NCBI GenBank assembly: GCA_009885825.1
Contig: VFJY01000050.1
Span: 62,001 to 126,000 of the forward strand
Direction: 5' to 3'
Source: Rhodobiaceae bacterium
GTDB taxonomy: Bacteria > Pseudomonadota > Alphaproteobacteria > Rhizobiales > Aestuariivirgaceae
Length of the DNA stretch: 64,000 nt
The stretch's first letter is position 1; the number at the start of each line of letters is the position of its first letter. Under the pieces are notes generated by a model. It searched no databases. It was not told the DNA's origin and was given only the letters and a program-made list of their open reading frames with translations. Position numbers and translations under genes: made by a program. Positions 56,807-64,000 of this stretch are shown piece by piece.

Positions 56807-57651
56807 AACCACGGCTCGTGACCGAGCGGGCCAGGGCCAAGATAAATCTGGGCCTTCACATACTGGGACGGCGAACCGACGGCTACCATGAACTTGATTC
56901 AGTGGTGGCCTTCGCCGATGTGGCCGATGTGCTGACAATCTCGCGGGCCAACGAGCTTTGCCTCGAAATATCAGGCCCTTTCGCCCGAGGTTTGCCTGCG
57001 ACTGCGGAAAATATCGTTCTTAAAGCCTGGCATCAGATGTCCGCCGTGGTTGGCGAAAATCTTGAGCCCGTAAAAATTCATCTCGAAAAAAACCTTCCCA
57101 TAGCCGCAGGCATCGGTGGTGGGTCAGCCGATGCGGCGGCAACGCTGCGGGGCCTGATCCAGCTATTTGACCTTGATTCCAATCCAACGGACCTGCAGGC
57201 AATCGCCCTGCGTTTGGGGGCCGATGTGCCCGTTTGCCTCGCCCAGAAATGGTGTCGTATGCGGGGCATAGGCCAAATCATTGAGCCGGTTGATGTCGCC
57301 ATGCCAAGAGTGGCCGTGCTGGTGAGCCCCCGCATCCCCACACCCACGTCCAAGATATTCGAAACCCTCGGCCTTGATCGCGGTCAAGCCCACGGAACAA
57401 AGATTCAAAACCTCGATGATATCAAGACATGGCGCAACGATCTCACGGCGTCCGCCATCCGCCTGGTTCCTGAAATCGCAACCGTGCTCGAAACTCTTGG
57501 AAGCCACTCCGCCATTTCAACAGCCCGCATGTCCGGCTCTGGCGCCACCTGTTTCGGCCTGGCGGAAACTTTGGAACAGGCCCAAGCTGCTGCGAAAGCC
57601 ATTTCAAGCCAGCGTCCGGACTGGTGGGTCGTCGCCGCCAGTTTAAGTTAG
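56803..57651 (+). CDS. ispE: 4-diphosphocytidyl-2-C-methyl-D-erythritol kinase
   Basis: IspE phosphorylates CDP-methylerythritol in the MEP isoprenoid pathway. The 282-residue GHMP kinase has the N-terminal RARAKINLGLHILGRRTDGYHEL, the ATP-binding LPIAAGIGGGSADAAATL and the C-terminal MSGSGATCFGL. It overlaps the TPR gene by 4 nt and stops 1 bp from the converging polyprenyl synthase, with no terminator visible. Confidence 0.96.
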   Translation: MKPRLVTERARAKINLGLHILGRRTDGYHELDSVVAFADVADVLTISRANELCLEISGPFARGLPATAENIVLKAWHQMSAVVGENLEPVKIHLEKNLPIAAGIGGGSADAAATLRGLIQLFDLDSNPTDLQAIALRLGADVPVCLAQKWCRMRGIGQIIEPVDVAMPRVAVLVSPRIPTPTSKIFETLGLDRGQAHGTKIQNLDDIKTWRNDLTASAIRLVPEIATVLETLGSHSAISTARMSGSGATCFGLAETLEQAQAAAKAISSQRPDWWVVAASLS

Positions 57652-57652
57652 C

Positions 57653-58672
57653 TCAAAACGCCCGCCGGATGCAAAAATCCACCGCCTCCAGCAGCGCCGA
57701 CCTCCATGCGTTATCGGGAAATATCACCAGCGCATCCCGCGCGATGTCGCCATAGTGGCTGGCGCGCTCAACCGTGTCAGAAATCGCCCCATGCTTCAGC
57801 ATCAGCTTCTGTGCATAAATCAGGTCATCGTCCGTCTGCTTGCCCTCTTCCAGCGTGCGCTTCCAGAAATTCCTCTCTTCCTTTGTGCCGCGCCGGAACG
57901 ACAGCACCACTGGCAATGTGATTTTCCGCTCGCGGAAATCATCGCCAATACTTTTGCCAAGCGTCGCCTGCTTGCCCGTGTAGTCCAGTGCATCGTCAAC
58001 AAGCTGGAACACAATTCCAAGGTTGCGGCCATAGGACTCAAGCGCTGCCTGCTCATCCCGGGGCCTTCCCGCGATCACGCCGCCAACCTCGGCGGCGGCC
58101 GAAAACAGCGCCGCCGTTTTGGCCCCCACCACCTGCAAATAGGCATCCTCTGTTGTGGAAGTGTCCTGCGAAATCGAAAGCTGCAGCACTTCGCCTTCCG
58201 CGATGACAGCAGCGGCGTTCGACAATACGCGCAGGCATTCCAGCGACGCCGTTTCCACCATCATCTTGAAGGCCTGGCCGAGGAGATAATCGCCCACCAG
58301 GACGCTCGCCTGATTGCCCCAGATGACACGCGCCGCCTGCTTGCCCCGGCGAAGGTCGCTCTCATCCACCACATCATCATGCAGCAGCGTTGCCGTATGC
58401 ATGAATTCAACGGCGGTCGCCAGCTTGATGTGATGCTCGCCCCCATAGCCACACATGCGCGCGGTGGCCAAGGTCAGCATGGGGCGTATGCGTTTGCCGC
58501 CTGAATTGATCAGGTGTCCGGCGATCTCGGGGATCAGCTCGACATGACTCTGTGCCCTGGCCAGGATGCCGTCATTGACCCGCTCCATGTCGTCGGCGAC
58601 CAGTCCCACCAAGGCATCAAGACTGGGTGAGGGGGCCTCATCGCTGCCGCCAAAGGGAATAACCACGCCCAT
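57653..58672 (-). CDS. ispB: polyprenyl diphosphate synthase (ubiquinone side chain)
   Basis: The 339-residue trans-prenyltransferase has the first Asp-rich motif in LLHDDVVDESDLRRG and the second in LVDDALDYTG, plus GGKRIRPML for IPP binding. It most likely makes the octa- or decaprenyl chain of ubiquinone; product length cannot be read reliably. It uses IspE-pathway products, and the two genes converge. ETF-QO nearby also works with ubiquinone. It is divergent from the DUF2007 gene across 120 bp. Confidence 0.92.
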   Translation of the reverse strand: MGVVIPFGGSDEAPSPSLDALVGLVADDMERVNDGILARAQSHVELIPEIAGHLINSGGKRIRPMLTLATARMCGYGGEHHIKLATAVEFMHTATLLHDDVVDESDLRRGKQAARVIWGNQASVLVGDYLLGQAFKMMVETASLECLRVLSNAAAVIAEGEVLQLSISQDTSTTEDAYLQVVGAKTAALFSAAAEVGGVIAGRPRDEQAALESYGRNLGIVFQLVDDALDYTGKQATLGKSIGDDFRERKITLPVVLSFRRGTKEERNFWKRTLEEGKQTDDDLIYAQKLMLKHGAISDTVERASHYGDIARDALVIFPDNAWRSALLEAVDFCIRRAF

Positions 58673-58792
58673 GAGCGCCGCCTTTCTTCTGTTGATTATG
58701 GCGAATAGAATAAGGCCTAAGCGGAGCTCTCAGCAAGCGTGACCGGTTGCCGCGAGCCCAAATAAGCATAAAATTTTTGCCAGGTTAAAAGA

Positions 58793-59008
58793 ATGAAAGA
58801 ACTATTACGAACGAACGATGTGGTTTATCTCTCCTATGTGAGGCATATTCTGAATGAGGCGGAAATTGGCTTCGTGGTGCTTGACGAGTATGTCAGCGCC
58901 GTCGAGGGATCAATCAATGCCATTCCGAGGCGTGTTATGGTTGACGAAAGTGATATTGAATTGGCCCGGAAATTGATCAGTAACGATTCACTAACCATCT
59001 CTGGATAA
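58793..59008 (+). CDS. DUF2007 family small protein
   Basis: The 71-residue protein (MKELLRTNDVVYLSYVRHILNEAEIGFVVLDEY, then IPRRVMVDESDIELARKLI) fits the DUF2007 'putative signal transducing protein' family with a ferredoxin-like fold. Function is unknown. It is 3 to 12 bp upstream of the methyltransferase gene, in the order usual for alphaproteobacteria. Confidence 0.85.
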   Translation: MKELLRTNDVVYLSYVRHILNEAEIGFVVLDEYVSAVEGSINAIPRRVMVDESDIELARKLISNDSLTISG

Positions 59009-59020
59009 TACTTGCGGACC

Positions 59021-59842
59021 ATGCAAATGAGCGCCCACGTCACCCCGGTCACGCTGCCAATTCCACCCTTGGTTCCCGCAGCCGTGCCTGGAACGCTGAC
59101 TGACGATGCCTTTCTGGGTGGGCGCCTGCAAATTCTCCAGCCCGAAAAGGGCTACCGCGCCGGCATAGACGCGGTTTTCCTGGCCGCAGCCATACCCTGT
59201 GTTGATGGCGACAAGCTGTTTGAGGCTGGCATTGGAACCGGCGTCGCGGCGCTTTGCGCAATTGCCCGCAACCCCACTGTTCACGTGACCGGAATTGAAG
59301 TCGCCTCGCGTCATGCCCTGCTGTGTGAGGAGAACGCCAAGCGCAATGGTTTCACCCATTGCCTGCGGGTCATTCACGCCGATGTGAAAGAAGCCATGAG
59401 GAAGGACCTTGCTGAATTTCCCAGGCACGGCACATTCAATCATGCCTTCGCCAATCCGCCCTATTTTGACGAAGTCAAATCCACGCCCTCGCCCTATCTC
59501 TTGAAGGCCCAGGCCCACGCCTTTGGTCCGGAAGATTTGGAGATGTGGATCAAGGTGATGTACACCATGGTGATGCCACGCGGCACCGTGACAATCGTCC
59601 ACCGGGCTGAAACCCTGGGCAAGATACTGGGTTCGATGGAAAGCCGCTTCGGCGACATTCGCATCGCGCCCCTGCACGCCAGGCAGGGCGCCGCCGCCTC
59701 GCGCGTCCTGGTGCAGGGCGTGAGAGGTTCAAAGGCGCCAATGCAGCTTTTGCCGGGCTTGATACTGCACGGCGAGGCATCAGGCTTCACCGCCGACGCC
59801 GAAGCGGTGCTGCGCGAAGGTTCAGCCTGGCGCCTGCGCTAG
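59021..59842 (+). CDS. N6-adenine methyltransferase, TrmN6-like
   Basis: The 273-residue SAM methyltransferase has FEAGIGTGVAALCAIARNP (SAM loop), GIEVASRHALL and the catalytic NPPYFD (in FANPPYFDEVKS), like TrmN6/YfiC, which methylates A37 of tRNA-Val. It starts with the family segment LTDDAFLGGRLQILQPEKGYRAGIDAVFLAA. ATG 59021, ATG 59027 and TTG 59012 are possible starts. tRNA specificity is inferred from the family. Confidence 0.86.
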   Translation: MQMSAHVTPVTLPIPPLVPAAVPGTLTDDAFLGGRLQILQPEKGYRAGIDAVFLAAAIPCVDGDKLFEAGIGTGVAALCAIARNPTVHVTGIEVASRHALLCEENAKRNGFTHCLRVIHADVKEAMRKDLAEFPRHGTFNHAFANPPYFDEVKSTPSPYLLKAQAHAFGPEDLEMWIKVMYTMVMPRGTVTIVHRAETLGKILGSMESRFGDIRIAPLHARQGAAASRVLVQGVRGSKAPMQLLPGLILHGEASGFTADAEAVLREGSAWRLR

Positions 59843-59885
59843 CTCAAGGCTTGCATCGTCGCGCCATTCTTCCTATCTGAAGGCC

Positions 59886-60728
59886 ATGGCCAAACGCTCA
59901 TTCCTCTCCCGCTGGATTCCCGCGCGGTTTCGCAAATCCCACCCCCTCGTTCATGTCGTGCGCTTGCATGGCGCCATTGGCGTGGGTTCGCCCTTGAAGC
60001 CGCCGCTCACGGCCAAGGATCTTGATCCACTGCTGGAACGCGCGTTCAGGAAAGGCCTCGCTGCGGTTGCTTTGCAAGTCAATTCACCGGGCGGCTCTCC
60101 CGTGCAGTCCGCCCTCATTTACAGCCGCATCAGAAGCTTGGCCGATGAATTCAAGGTTCCGGTCTTCGTGTTCTGTGAAGACGTGGCAGCCTCCGGTGGC
60201 TATTGGCTGGCCTGCGCCGGTGATGAAATCTATGCGGATGAAAGTTCGGTTGTGGGCTCCATTGGCGTGATATCGGCTGGCTTCGGCTTTGTTGAAGCCA
60301 TCAGCAAACTGGGCATCGAGCGCCGTGTCCACACGTCGGGCGAAAACAAGTCCATCCTCGATCCTTTCCAGCCCCAGAAGCAGGAAGATGTCGACCGCCT
60401 GCTGAGCCTCCAGGCCGACGTGCATGGAGCCTTCAAGGCGCTTGTGCGGGCACGACGCGGAACCAAACTCAGGGGCCAGGAAGCTGAATTATTTTCCGGC
60501 GCCTTCTGGGCAGGACAGAAAGCTCTGGAACTGGGCCTCATCGATGGCATCGGCCACATGCATGATGTGCTGAAAAAGAAGTTCGGCGACAAGCTGGTTT
60601 TGAAAAATATTCCGGTTTCCCAGGGTTGGGGCTTGAAGCGCCTTGGTTTTGGCGCTTTTGCGGAGTTCCCTGCGGCCTCCATGGATGCGTTGGAATCACG
60701 CGCATTGTGGGCAAGGTTTGGTTTATGA
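59886..60728 (+). CDS. S49 family serine peptidase (SppA-like)
   Basis: The 280-residue single-domain signal-peptide-peptidase-like protein has the Ser nucleophile S103 in VAASGGYW, the general base K155 in SGENKSILDP and the QVNSPGGSP loop. The short form lacks the duplicated N-terminal half of E. coli SppA and has no clear membrane segment, only a basic N-terminus. It probably degrades cleaved signal peptides or membrane proteins. The gene order with glyQ downstream is typical for the group. Confidence 0.9.
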   Translation: MAKRSFLSRWIPARFRKSHPLVHVVRLHGAIGVGSPLKPPLTAKDLDPLLERAFRKGLAAVALQVNSPGGSPVQSALIYSRIRSLADEFKVPVFVFCEDVAASGGYWLACAGDEIYADESSVVGSIGVISAGFGFVEAISKLGIERRVHTSGENKSILDPFQPQKQEDVDRLLSLQADVHGAFKALVRARRGTKLRGQEAELFSGAFWAGQKALELGLIDGIGHMHDVLKKKFGDKLVLKNIPVSQGWGLKRLGFGAFAEFPAASMDALESRALWARFGL

Positions 60729-60750
60729 TGGGTGGAATGCGGAGGAAATC

Positions 60751-60936
60751 ATGATTTTTGTAAAGGCTGTGACTGTTCTCGTGGCCGGTGTTTTGACCCT
60801 GCTCACGCTCCGCAGCGTGATGGGTAGATTGCAGGCTGCAAGGGCGCGCGTCAATCCAAAGACGCCACGCCAGCCAGGTGAAATGACCAAACTGCGCCAG
60901 GACCCGGTGACCGGAATTTACTATCCGGAGAATTGA
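60751..60936 (+). CDS. 61-residue single-span membrane protein
   Basis: The ATG at 60751 has a near-perfect GGAGG 5 nt upstream. The protein begins MIFVKAVTVLVAGVLTLLTL, one membrane helix, and continues with a basic cytoplasmic tail (GRLQAARARVNPK) and a short C-terminus DPVTGIYYPEN. It is a plausible small membrane protein found near glyQ in relatives, function unknown. It lies 22 bp after the S49 gene and 7 bp before the methyltransferase. Confidence 0.72.
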   Translation: MIFVKAVTVLVAGVLTLLTLRSVMGRLQAARARVNPKTPRQPGEMTKLRQDPVTGIYYPEN

Positions 60937-60943
60937 CGCCAAA

Positions 60944-61585
60944 GTGGCAAGTCACTCCAGCGATGCCTGGCTTGCAGGCGTCTATCACGCCAAAACGCGA
61001 AGCGACCTCGTTCATCTCTATGATGGCTGGGCCGAAACCTATGATGCCGATATGCAGGCCATTGGCTATGTCCATCCAGCTGTCATCTCGGGGCTGGCAG
61101 GCCGTTATATCCAAAATAAATCCGACGCGATATTTGATGCCGGCGTTGGCACCGGCACGGTCGGAAACATTCTGGCCATCATGGGCTATGCCAACCTGGT
61201 TGGCGTCGACATGTCCGATGGCATGTTGGCCAAAGCCAGGGCCAGAAACATCTACACCGATTTGCGCAACCGTGTTCTGGGCGAGGCGATGGACTTTGCC
61301 GATGGCAGCGTGGCGGCAATCGTTTCAACCGGCGTCTTCACCTCGGGCCACGGCCCCGCCAGCGCCTGGGATGAATTGGTTCGCATAACGCGCCAAGGTG
61401 GCCACTTGATATTTACGGTTGGAACGGTGGTATGGCTGGAATCCGGGTTTGAAAAGAAGTCTGAAGAGCTTTGCTCCAAGAGCCTGATCGAACCGGTTGA
61501 AACAACACCCATCTATCACCCCATGCCATTCTCGCCAACCGAGTCCGGTTTCACAACCAGGGCGCATGTTTACCGCCGCCGCTAA
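60944..61585 (+). CDS. class I SAM-dependent methyltransferase
   Basis: The 213-residue protein starts with GTG 60944. The SAM motif reads IFDAGVGTGTVGNIL, followed by LVGVDMSDGMLAKARAR and MDFADGSVAAIVSTGVF, as in Williams-Beuren/ubiquinone-type small-molecule methyltransferases. Substrate is unknown. It is co-directional with the S49 and small membrane-protein genes and precedes glyQ by 45 bp. Confidence 0.85.
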   Translation: MASHSSDAWLAGVYHAKTRSDLVHLYDGWAETYDADMQAIGYVHPAVISGLAGRYIQNKSDAIFDAGVGTGTVGNILAIMGYANLVGVDMSDGMLAKARARNIYTDLRNRVLGEAMDFADGSVAAIVSTGVFTSGHGPASAWDELVRITRQGGHLIFTVGTVVWLESGFEKKSEELCSKSLIEPVETTPIYHPMPFSPTESGFTTRAHVYRRR

Positions 61586-61630
61586 TCCGCTTGACCTCAC
61601 AAGACCGCATCCCTAGTTTGCGGGCCACAA

Positions 61631-62557
61631 ATGGCACTGAAACCGACCAAATCATTTCAAGACCTGATTCTCACCCTGCACCAATATTGGGCATCGAAGG
61701 GCTGCGTCATCTTGCAACCCTATGACATGGAAGTGGGCGCTGGAACTTTTCACCCGGCAACCACCTTGCGCTCCGTCGGACCCAAGCCCTGGGCCGCGGC
61801 CTATGTGCAGCCTTCGAGGCGCCCCAAGGATGGCCGCTATGGTGAAAACCCAAATCGGCTCCAGCACTATTACCAGTATCAGGTCATCATCAAGCCGTCG
61901 CCGCCGGATTTGCAGGAGCAGTATCTGGGTTCGCTCAATGCCATCGGCATTGATTCAAAGCTGCATGACATCCGCTTTGTCGAGGATGACTGGGAAAGCC
62001 CGACGCTCGGCGCCTGGGGCCTCGGCTGGGAAGTCTGGTGCGATGGCATGGAAGTATCCCAATTCACTTATTTTCAGCAAGTGGGTGGCCTCGATTGCTT
62101 TCCGGTTTCCGGTGAGCTCACTTACGGACTTGAGCGCCTCGCCATGTATGTGCAGGGCGTCGACAATGTTTATGATTTGAATTTCAACGGCCTCGAAGGT
62201 GACCGGCGCATTTCCTATGGCGATGTGTTCTTGCAGGCCGAACAGGAATTTTCGCGTTTCAATTTTGAACACGCCAACACCGAAGCGCTGCTTCGCCATT
62301 TCACAGACGCCGAAGCCGAATGCAAAGCGCTCCTTGGCGTCGGCAACAAGGAAGGCCGCCATGAATTGGCGCTGCCCGCCTACGACCAATGCATCAAGGC
62401 CTCCCATACTTTCAACCTGCTTGATGCTCGTGGCGTTATCTCGGTCACCGAACGCCAAGCCTACATATTACGGGTGCGCGATCTCGCGAAAGGCTGCTGC
62501 GAAGCCTGGAGCCGGACCGCAGGAGGAAGTGCAGTTGACATTAGCGCCATGGGATGA
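61631..62557 (+). CDS. glyQ: glycine-tRNA ligase alpha subunit
   Basis: GlyQ is the catalytic subunit of the bacterial alpha2-beta2 glycyl-tRNA synthetase. The 308-residue protein begins [20 protein letters not shown] and has [34 protein letters not shown]-type and FTYFQQVGG segments. In most genomes glyS follows closely; here a CDGSH gene with its own regulatory-looking repeat intervenes. A TTGACA sequence (62535-62540) lies in its 3' end. Confidence 0.97.
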   Translation: MALKPTKSFQDLILTLHQYWASKGCVILQPYDMEVGAGTFHPATTLRSVGPKPWAAAYVQPSRRPKDGRYGENPNRLQHYYQYQVIIKPSPPDLQEQYLGSLNAIGIDSKLHDIRFVEDDWESPTLGAWGLGWEVWCDGMEVSQFTYFQQVGGLDCFPVSGELTYGLERLAMYVQGVDNVYDLNFNGLEGDRRISYGDVFLQAEQEFSRFNFEHANTEALLRHFTDAEAECKALLGVGNKEGRHELALPAYDQCIKASHTFNLLDARGVISVTERQAYILRVRDLAKGCCEAWSRTAGGSAVDISAMG

Positions 62558-62588
62558 TTTATAGGTAACTGTCGTAGTTACCTATAAA
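62558..62588. promoter_or_regulatory. 13-bp perfect inverted repeat upstream of the CDGSH gene
   Basis: Arms tttataggtaact and agttacctataaa flank a 5-nt loop (gtcgt), starting at the base after the glyQ stop. There is no T tract. TTGACA at 62535-62540 with TATAGG at 62560-62565 inside the left arm (19-bp spacer) would make a promoter overlapping the repeat, which suggests a repressor operator; an RNA hairpin is the alternative. Confidence 0.65.
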
Positions 62589-62602
62589 TTGAAAGGCTGA
62601 AA

Positions 62603-62845
62603 ATGACAACTCCGCACATGGCGCAAAAAGGCCCGTACCCTGTCCAAGTCGAAGCCGGCAAGGACTACTGGTGGTGCGCTTGTGGGCAATCCAAGTCGCA
62701 GCCGTTCTGCGTTGGCAGCCACAAGAAAGAGGGCATTTTCAAGCCTGTCCAGTGGAAGGCTGAAGCATCCGGCACCAAATATTTCTGCGGCTGCAAGCAA
62801 ACCAAAAGCCAGCCCATGTGCGACGGAACGCATAAGTCTTTGTAA
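62603..62845 (+). CDS. double CDGSH iron-sulfur protein
   Basis: The 80-residue protein contains two CDGSH-type motifs, each with three Cys and one His: C25, C27, C36, H40 (CACGQSKSQPFCVGSH, where Asp is replaced by Val) and C62, C64, C73, H77 (CGCKQTKSQPMCDGTH). Each should bind a 2Fe-2S cluster. Such proteins have redox or iron-related roles. There is no membrane anchor. AAAGG precedes the ATG. It is inserted between glyQ and glyS. Confidence 0.92.
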   Translation: MTTPHMAQKGPYPVQVEAGKDYWWCACGQSKSQPFCVGSHKKEGIFKPVQWKAEASGTKYFCGCKQTKSQPMCDGTHKSL

Positions 62846-62908
62846 CTTCCCCCAGGGGTGACAAGATAGTTCAGGGCTGCTAATGCCGGACCCGTCCGGA
62901 GTGCCGCA

Positions 62909-64000
62909 ATGCCTGAACTGTTTATCGAACTATTTTCTGAGGAAATCCCCGCCCGCATGCAGGCGAAGGCCGCCGAAGACTTGCGTTCACTGGTGACCAA
63001 TGGCCTTGTCGAATCAGGACTCGCCTATGAGGGCGCGCAGGTGCATGTCACGCCGCGCCGCCTGGCGCTCTCGGTTGAAGGCTTGAATGCCAAAGCGGGC
63101 GACTTGCGCGAGGAACGCAAAGGCCCCCGCACCGATGCGCCAAAGCCCGCCATCGATGGCTTTCTGAAATCAACCGGATTGAAGCGCGAAGACCTGACCG
63201 TTCAGGACGATAAAAAGGGCCAGTTCTATATCGCCACCATTCTGAAATCCGGCCGCGCCACCGCGGAAATCGTGGCCGAACTGGTGCCGGATGTGATCCG
63301 CAAATTTCCCTGGCCAAAATCCATGCGCTGGGGCTCAGGCCAATTGCGCTGGGTGCGGCAACTCTTGTCCATCATCTGCACCTTCGATGGCGAAGTTGTG
63401 CCCTTCGACGTTGACGGCATTCCCAGTGGCAACACCACCCGGGGCCACCGTTTTCTCAGTACAAAGATGATTGAGGTTCGCCGCTTTGAGGATTACGCGG
63501 TAAAGCTCCGCAAGGCCCATGTGATGGTTGACGCCGCCACCCGCGCCGAAACCATCCGCGCCGAAGCCAAGAACCTTGCTTTCGCAAGGGGCCTCGAAAT
63601 GATTGAGGATGAAGGCCTTTTGAAAGAGGTCGCGGGCCTCGTCGAATGGCCGGTGGTGCTGATGGGAGAGTTCGACAGGAACTTCTTGAAAGTGCCCCCC
63701 GAAGTCATCGTCACCACCATCAGGAACAACCAGAAGTGCTTTGCGCTCCGCGGCAAGCAGGGGCAGCTCTCCAATCATTATCTTCTCGTCTCCAACATGG
63801 TGGCATCAGATGGCGGCAAAACGATTGTCGCGGGAAACAACAAGGTCATCGCCGCAAGATTGAGCGACGCGAAATTCTTCTGGGATCAGGATAGAAAAAC
63901 CAAGCTCGAAAACCTGTTGCCCAAGCTCGACACGATTACCTTCCACGCCAAACTCGGAAGCCAGGGCGAACGGGTCAAGCGCATCGAAGCGCTGGCCGGT
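62909..64000 (+). CDS. glyS: glycine-tRNA ligase beta subunit, 5' part
   Basis: The frame starts [20 protein letters not shown] and stays open to the window edge (364 codons), so the gene is cut. GlyS carries tRNA-binding and HD-like domains of the glycyl-tRNA synthetase. Family segments include [22 protein letters not shown]-like [47 protein letters not shown]-type and [21 protein letters not shown]. It starts 63 bp after the CDGSH gene. Confidence 0.96.
   Translation, partial: MPELFIELFSEEIPARMQAKAAEDLRSLVTNGLVESGLAYEGAQVHVTPRRLALSVEGLNAKAGDLREERKGPRTDAPKPAIDGFLKSTGLKREDLTVQDDKKGQFYIATILKSGRATAEIVAELVPDVIRKFPWPKSMRWGSGQLRWVRQLLSIICTFDGEVVPFDVDGIPSGNTTRGHRFLSTKMIEVRRFEDYAVKLRKAHVMVDAATRAETIRAEAKNLAFARGLEMIEDEGLLKEVAGLVEWPVVLMGEFDRNFLKVPPEVIVTTIRNNQKCFALRGKQGQLSNHYLLVSNMVASDGGKTIVAGNNKVIAARLSDAKFFWDQDRKTKLENLLPKLDTITFHAKLGSQGERVKRIEALAG

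Overview
The window looks like chromosome from an alphaproteobacterium, most probably of the Hyphomicrobiales (Rhizobiales) or a close relative. This is inferred from gene content and order, not from a database match: an ethylmalonyl-CoA mutase tail, a CcrM-type GANTC methyltransferase beside rnhB, the order smc / dsbA-like / DUF721 / mutY, an Agl-type sugar transporter with ThuA and ThuB, an ETF-ubiquinone oxidoreductase beside a uracil-DNA glycosylase, and the order TPR / ispE / polyprenyl synthase / methyltransferase / S49 peptidase / glyQ / glyS. The DNA is moderately GC-rich. Genes are tightly packed, with many 1- to 14-nt overlaps, including convergent pairs that overlap at their stops. 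No stretch over 300 bases lacks a gene. I saw no tRNA, rRNA, CRISPR array, insertion sequence, phage gene or replication origin.

Layout. (1) 1-10.6 kb is core: the mutase tail, rplU-rpmA with a clear promoter and terminator, a small secreted transglycosylase-like protein, then the run obgE-proB-proA-nadD-rsfS-rlmH-envC-like-ctpA, which ends at a GC-rich hairpin. (2) 10.6-22.6 kb is accessory metabolism: a BNR-repeat protein paired with a MoaD/ThiS-like protein ending in Gly-Gly; a hypothetical protein with a CxxC/CxxH pattern divergent from a degenerate PCuAC-like protein; an operon of N-formylglutamate amidohydrolase-like, glutamine-synthetase-like and iron-dependent alcohol dehydrogenase genes, divergent from a GMC oxidoreductase; a stand-alone JAMM-domain protein; a D-amino-acid transaminase; and a class III aminotransferase followed by a second glutamine-synthetase-like gene. 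Two glutamate-amine ligases, a glutamyl-amide-type hydrolase, two alcohol oxidising enzymes and two aminotransferases together suggest an undescribed gamma-glutamylated amine or amino-alcohol catabolic route. (3) 22.6-26.9 kb holds a proline-racemase-family protein with an unusual Ser/Thr pair, a GguC/AraD1-type protein, dgoK, dgoA and an SDR, almost all overlapping: a sugar-acid operon without a recognisable dgoD. (4) 26.9-34.6 kb is a LacI regulator divergent from an Agl-type ABC transporter (binding protein, two permeases, ATPase), then ThuA and a ThuB-like dehydrogenase. Two LacI-type operators lie between them. (5) 34.7-37.7 kb carries an MFS transporter, a DUF899 protein with its own strong promoter, an OsmC-like protein and a HAD hydrolase.

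(6) 37.7-46.4 kb is chromosome maintenance: smc, a DsbA-like protein, DUF721/DciA-like and mutY; then rnhB, ccrM, a HAD phosphatase and an uncharacterised protein. Three GANTC sites spaced 11 and 10 bp apart lie just upstream of ccrM. (7) 46.4-52.97 kb: an isocitrate-lyase/PEP-mutase-family protein, a radical SAM protein, a DMT exporter, moaB, a LysE exporter, uracil-DNA glycosylase and ETF-QO. (8) 53-64 kb: a TadG-like protein with a von Willebrand A domain, a TPR protein, ispE, polyprenyl diphosphate synthase, DUF2007, a tRNA-type N6 methyltransferase, an S49 peptidase, a 61-residue membrane protein, a SAM methyltransferase, and glyQ and glyS separated by a double-CDGSH iron-sulfur protein whose gene follows a 13-bp perfect inverted repeat.
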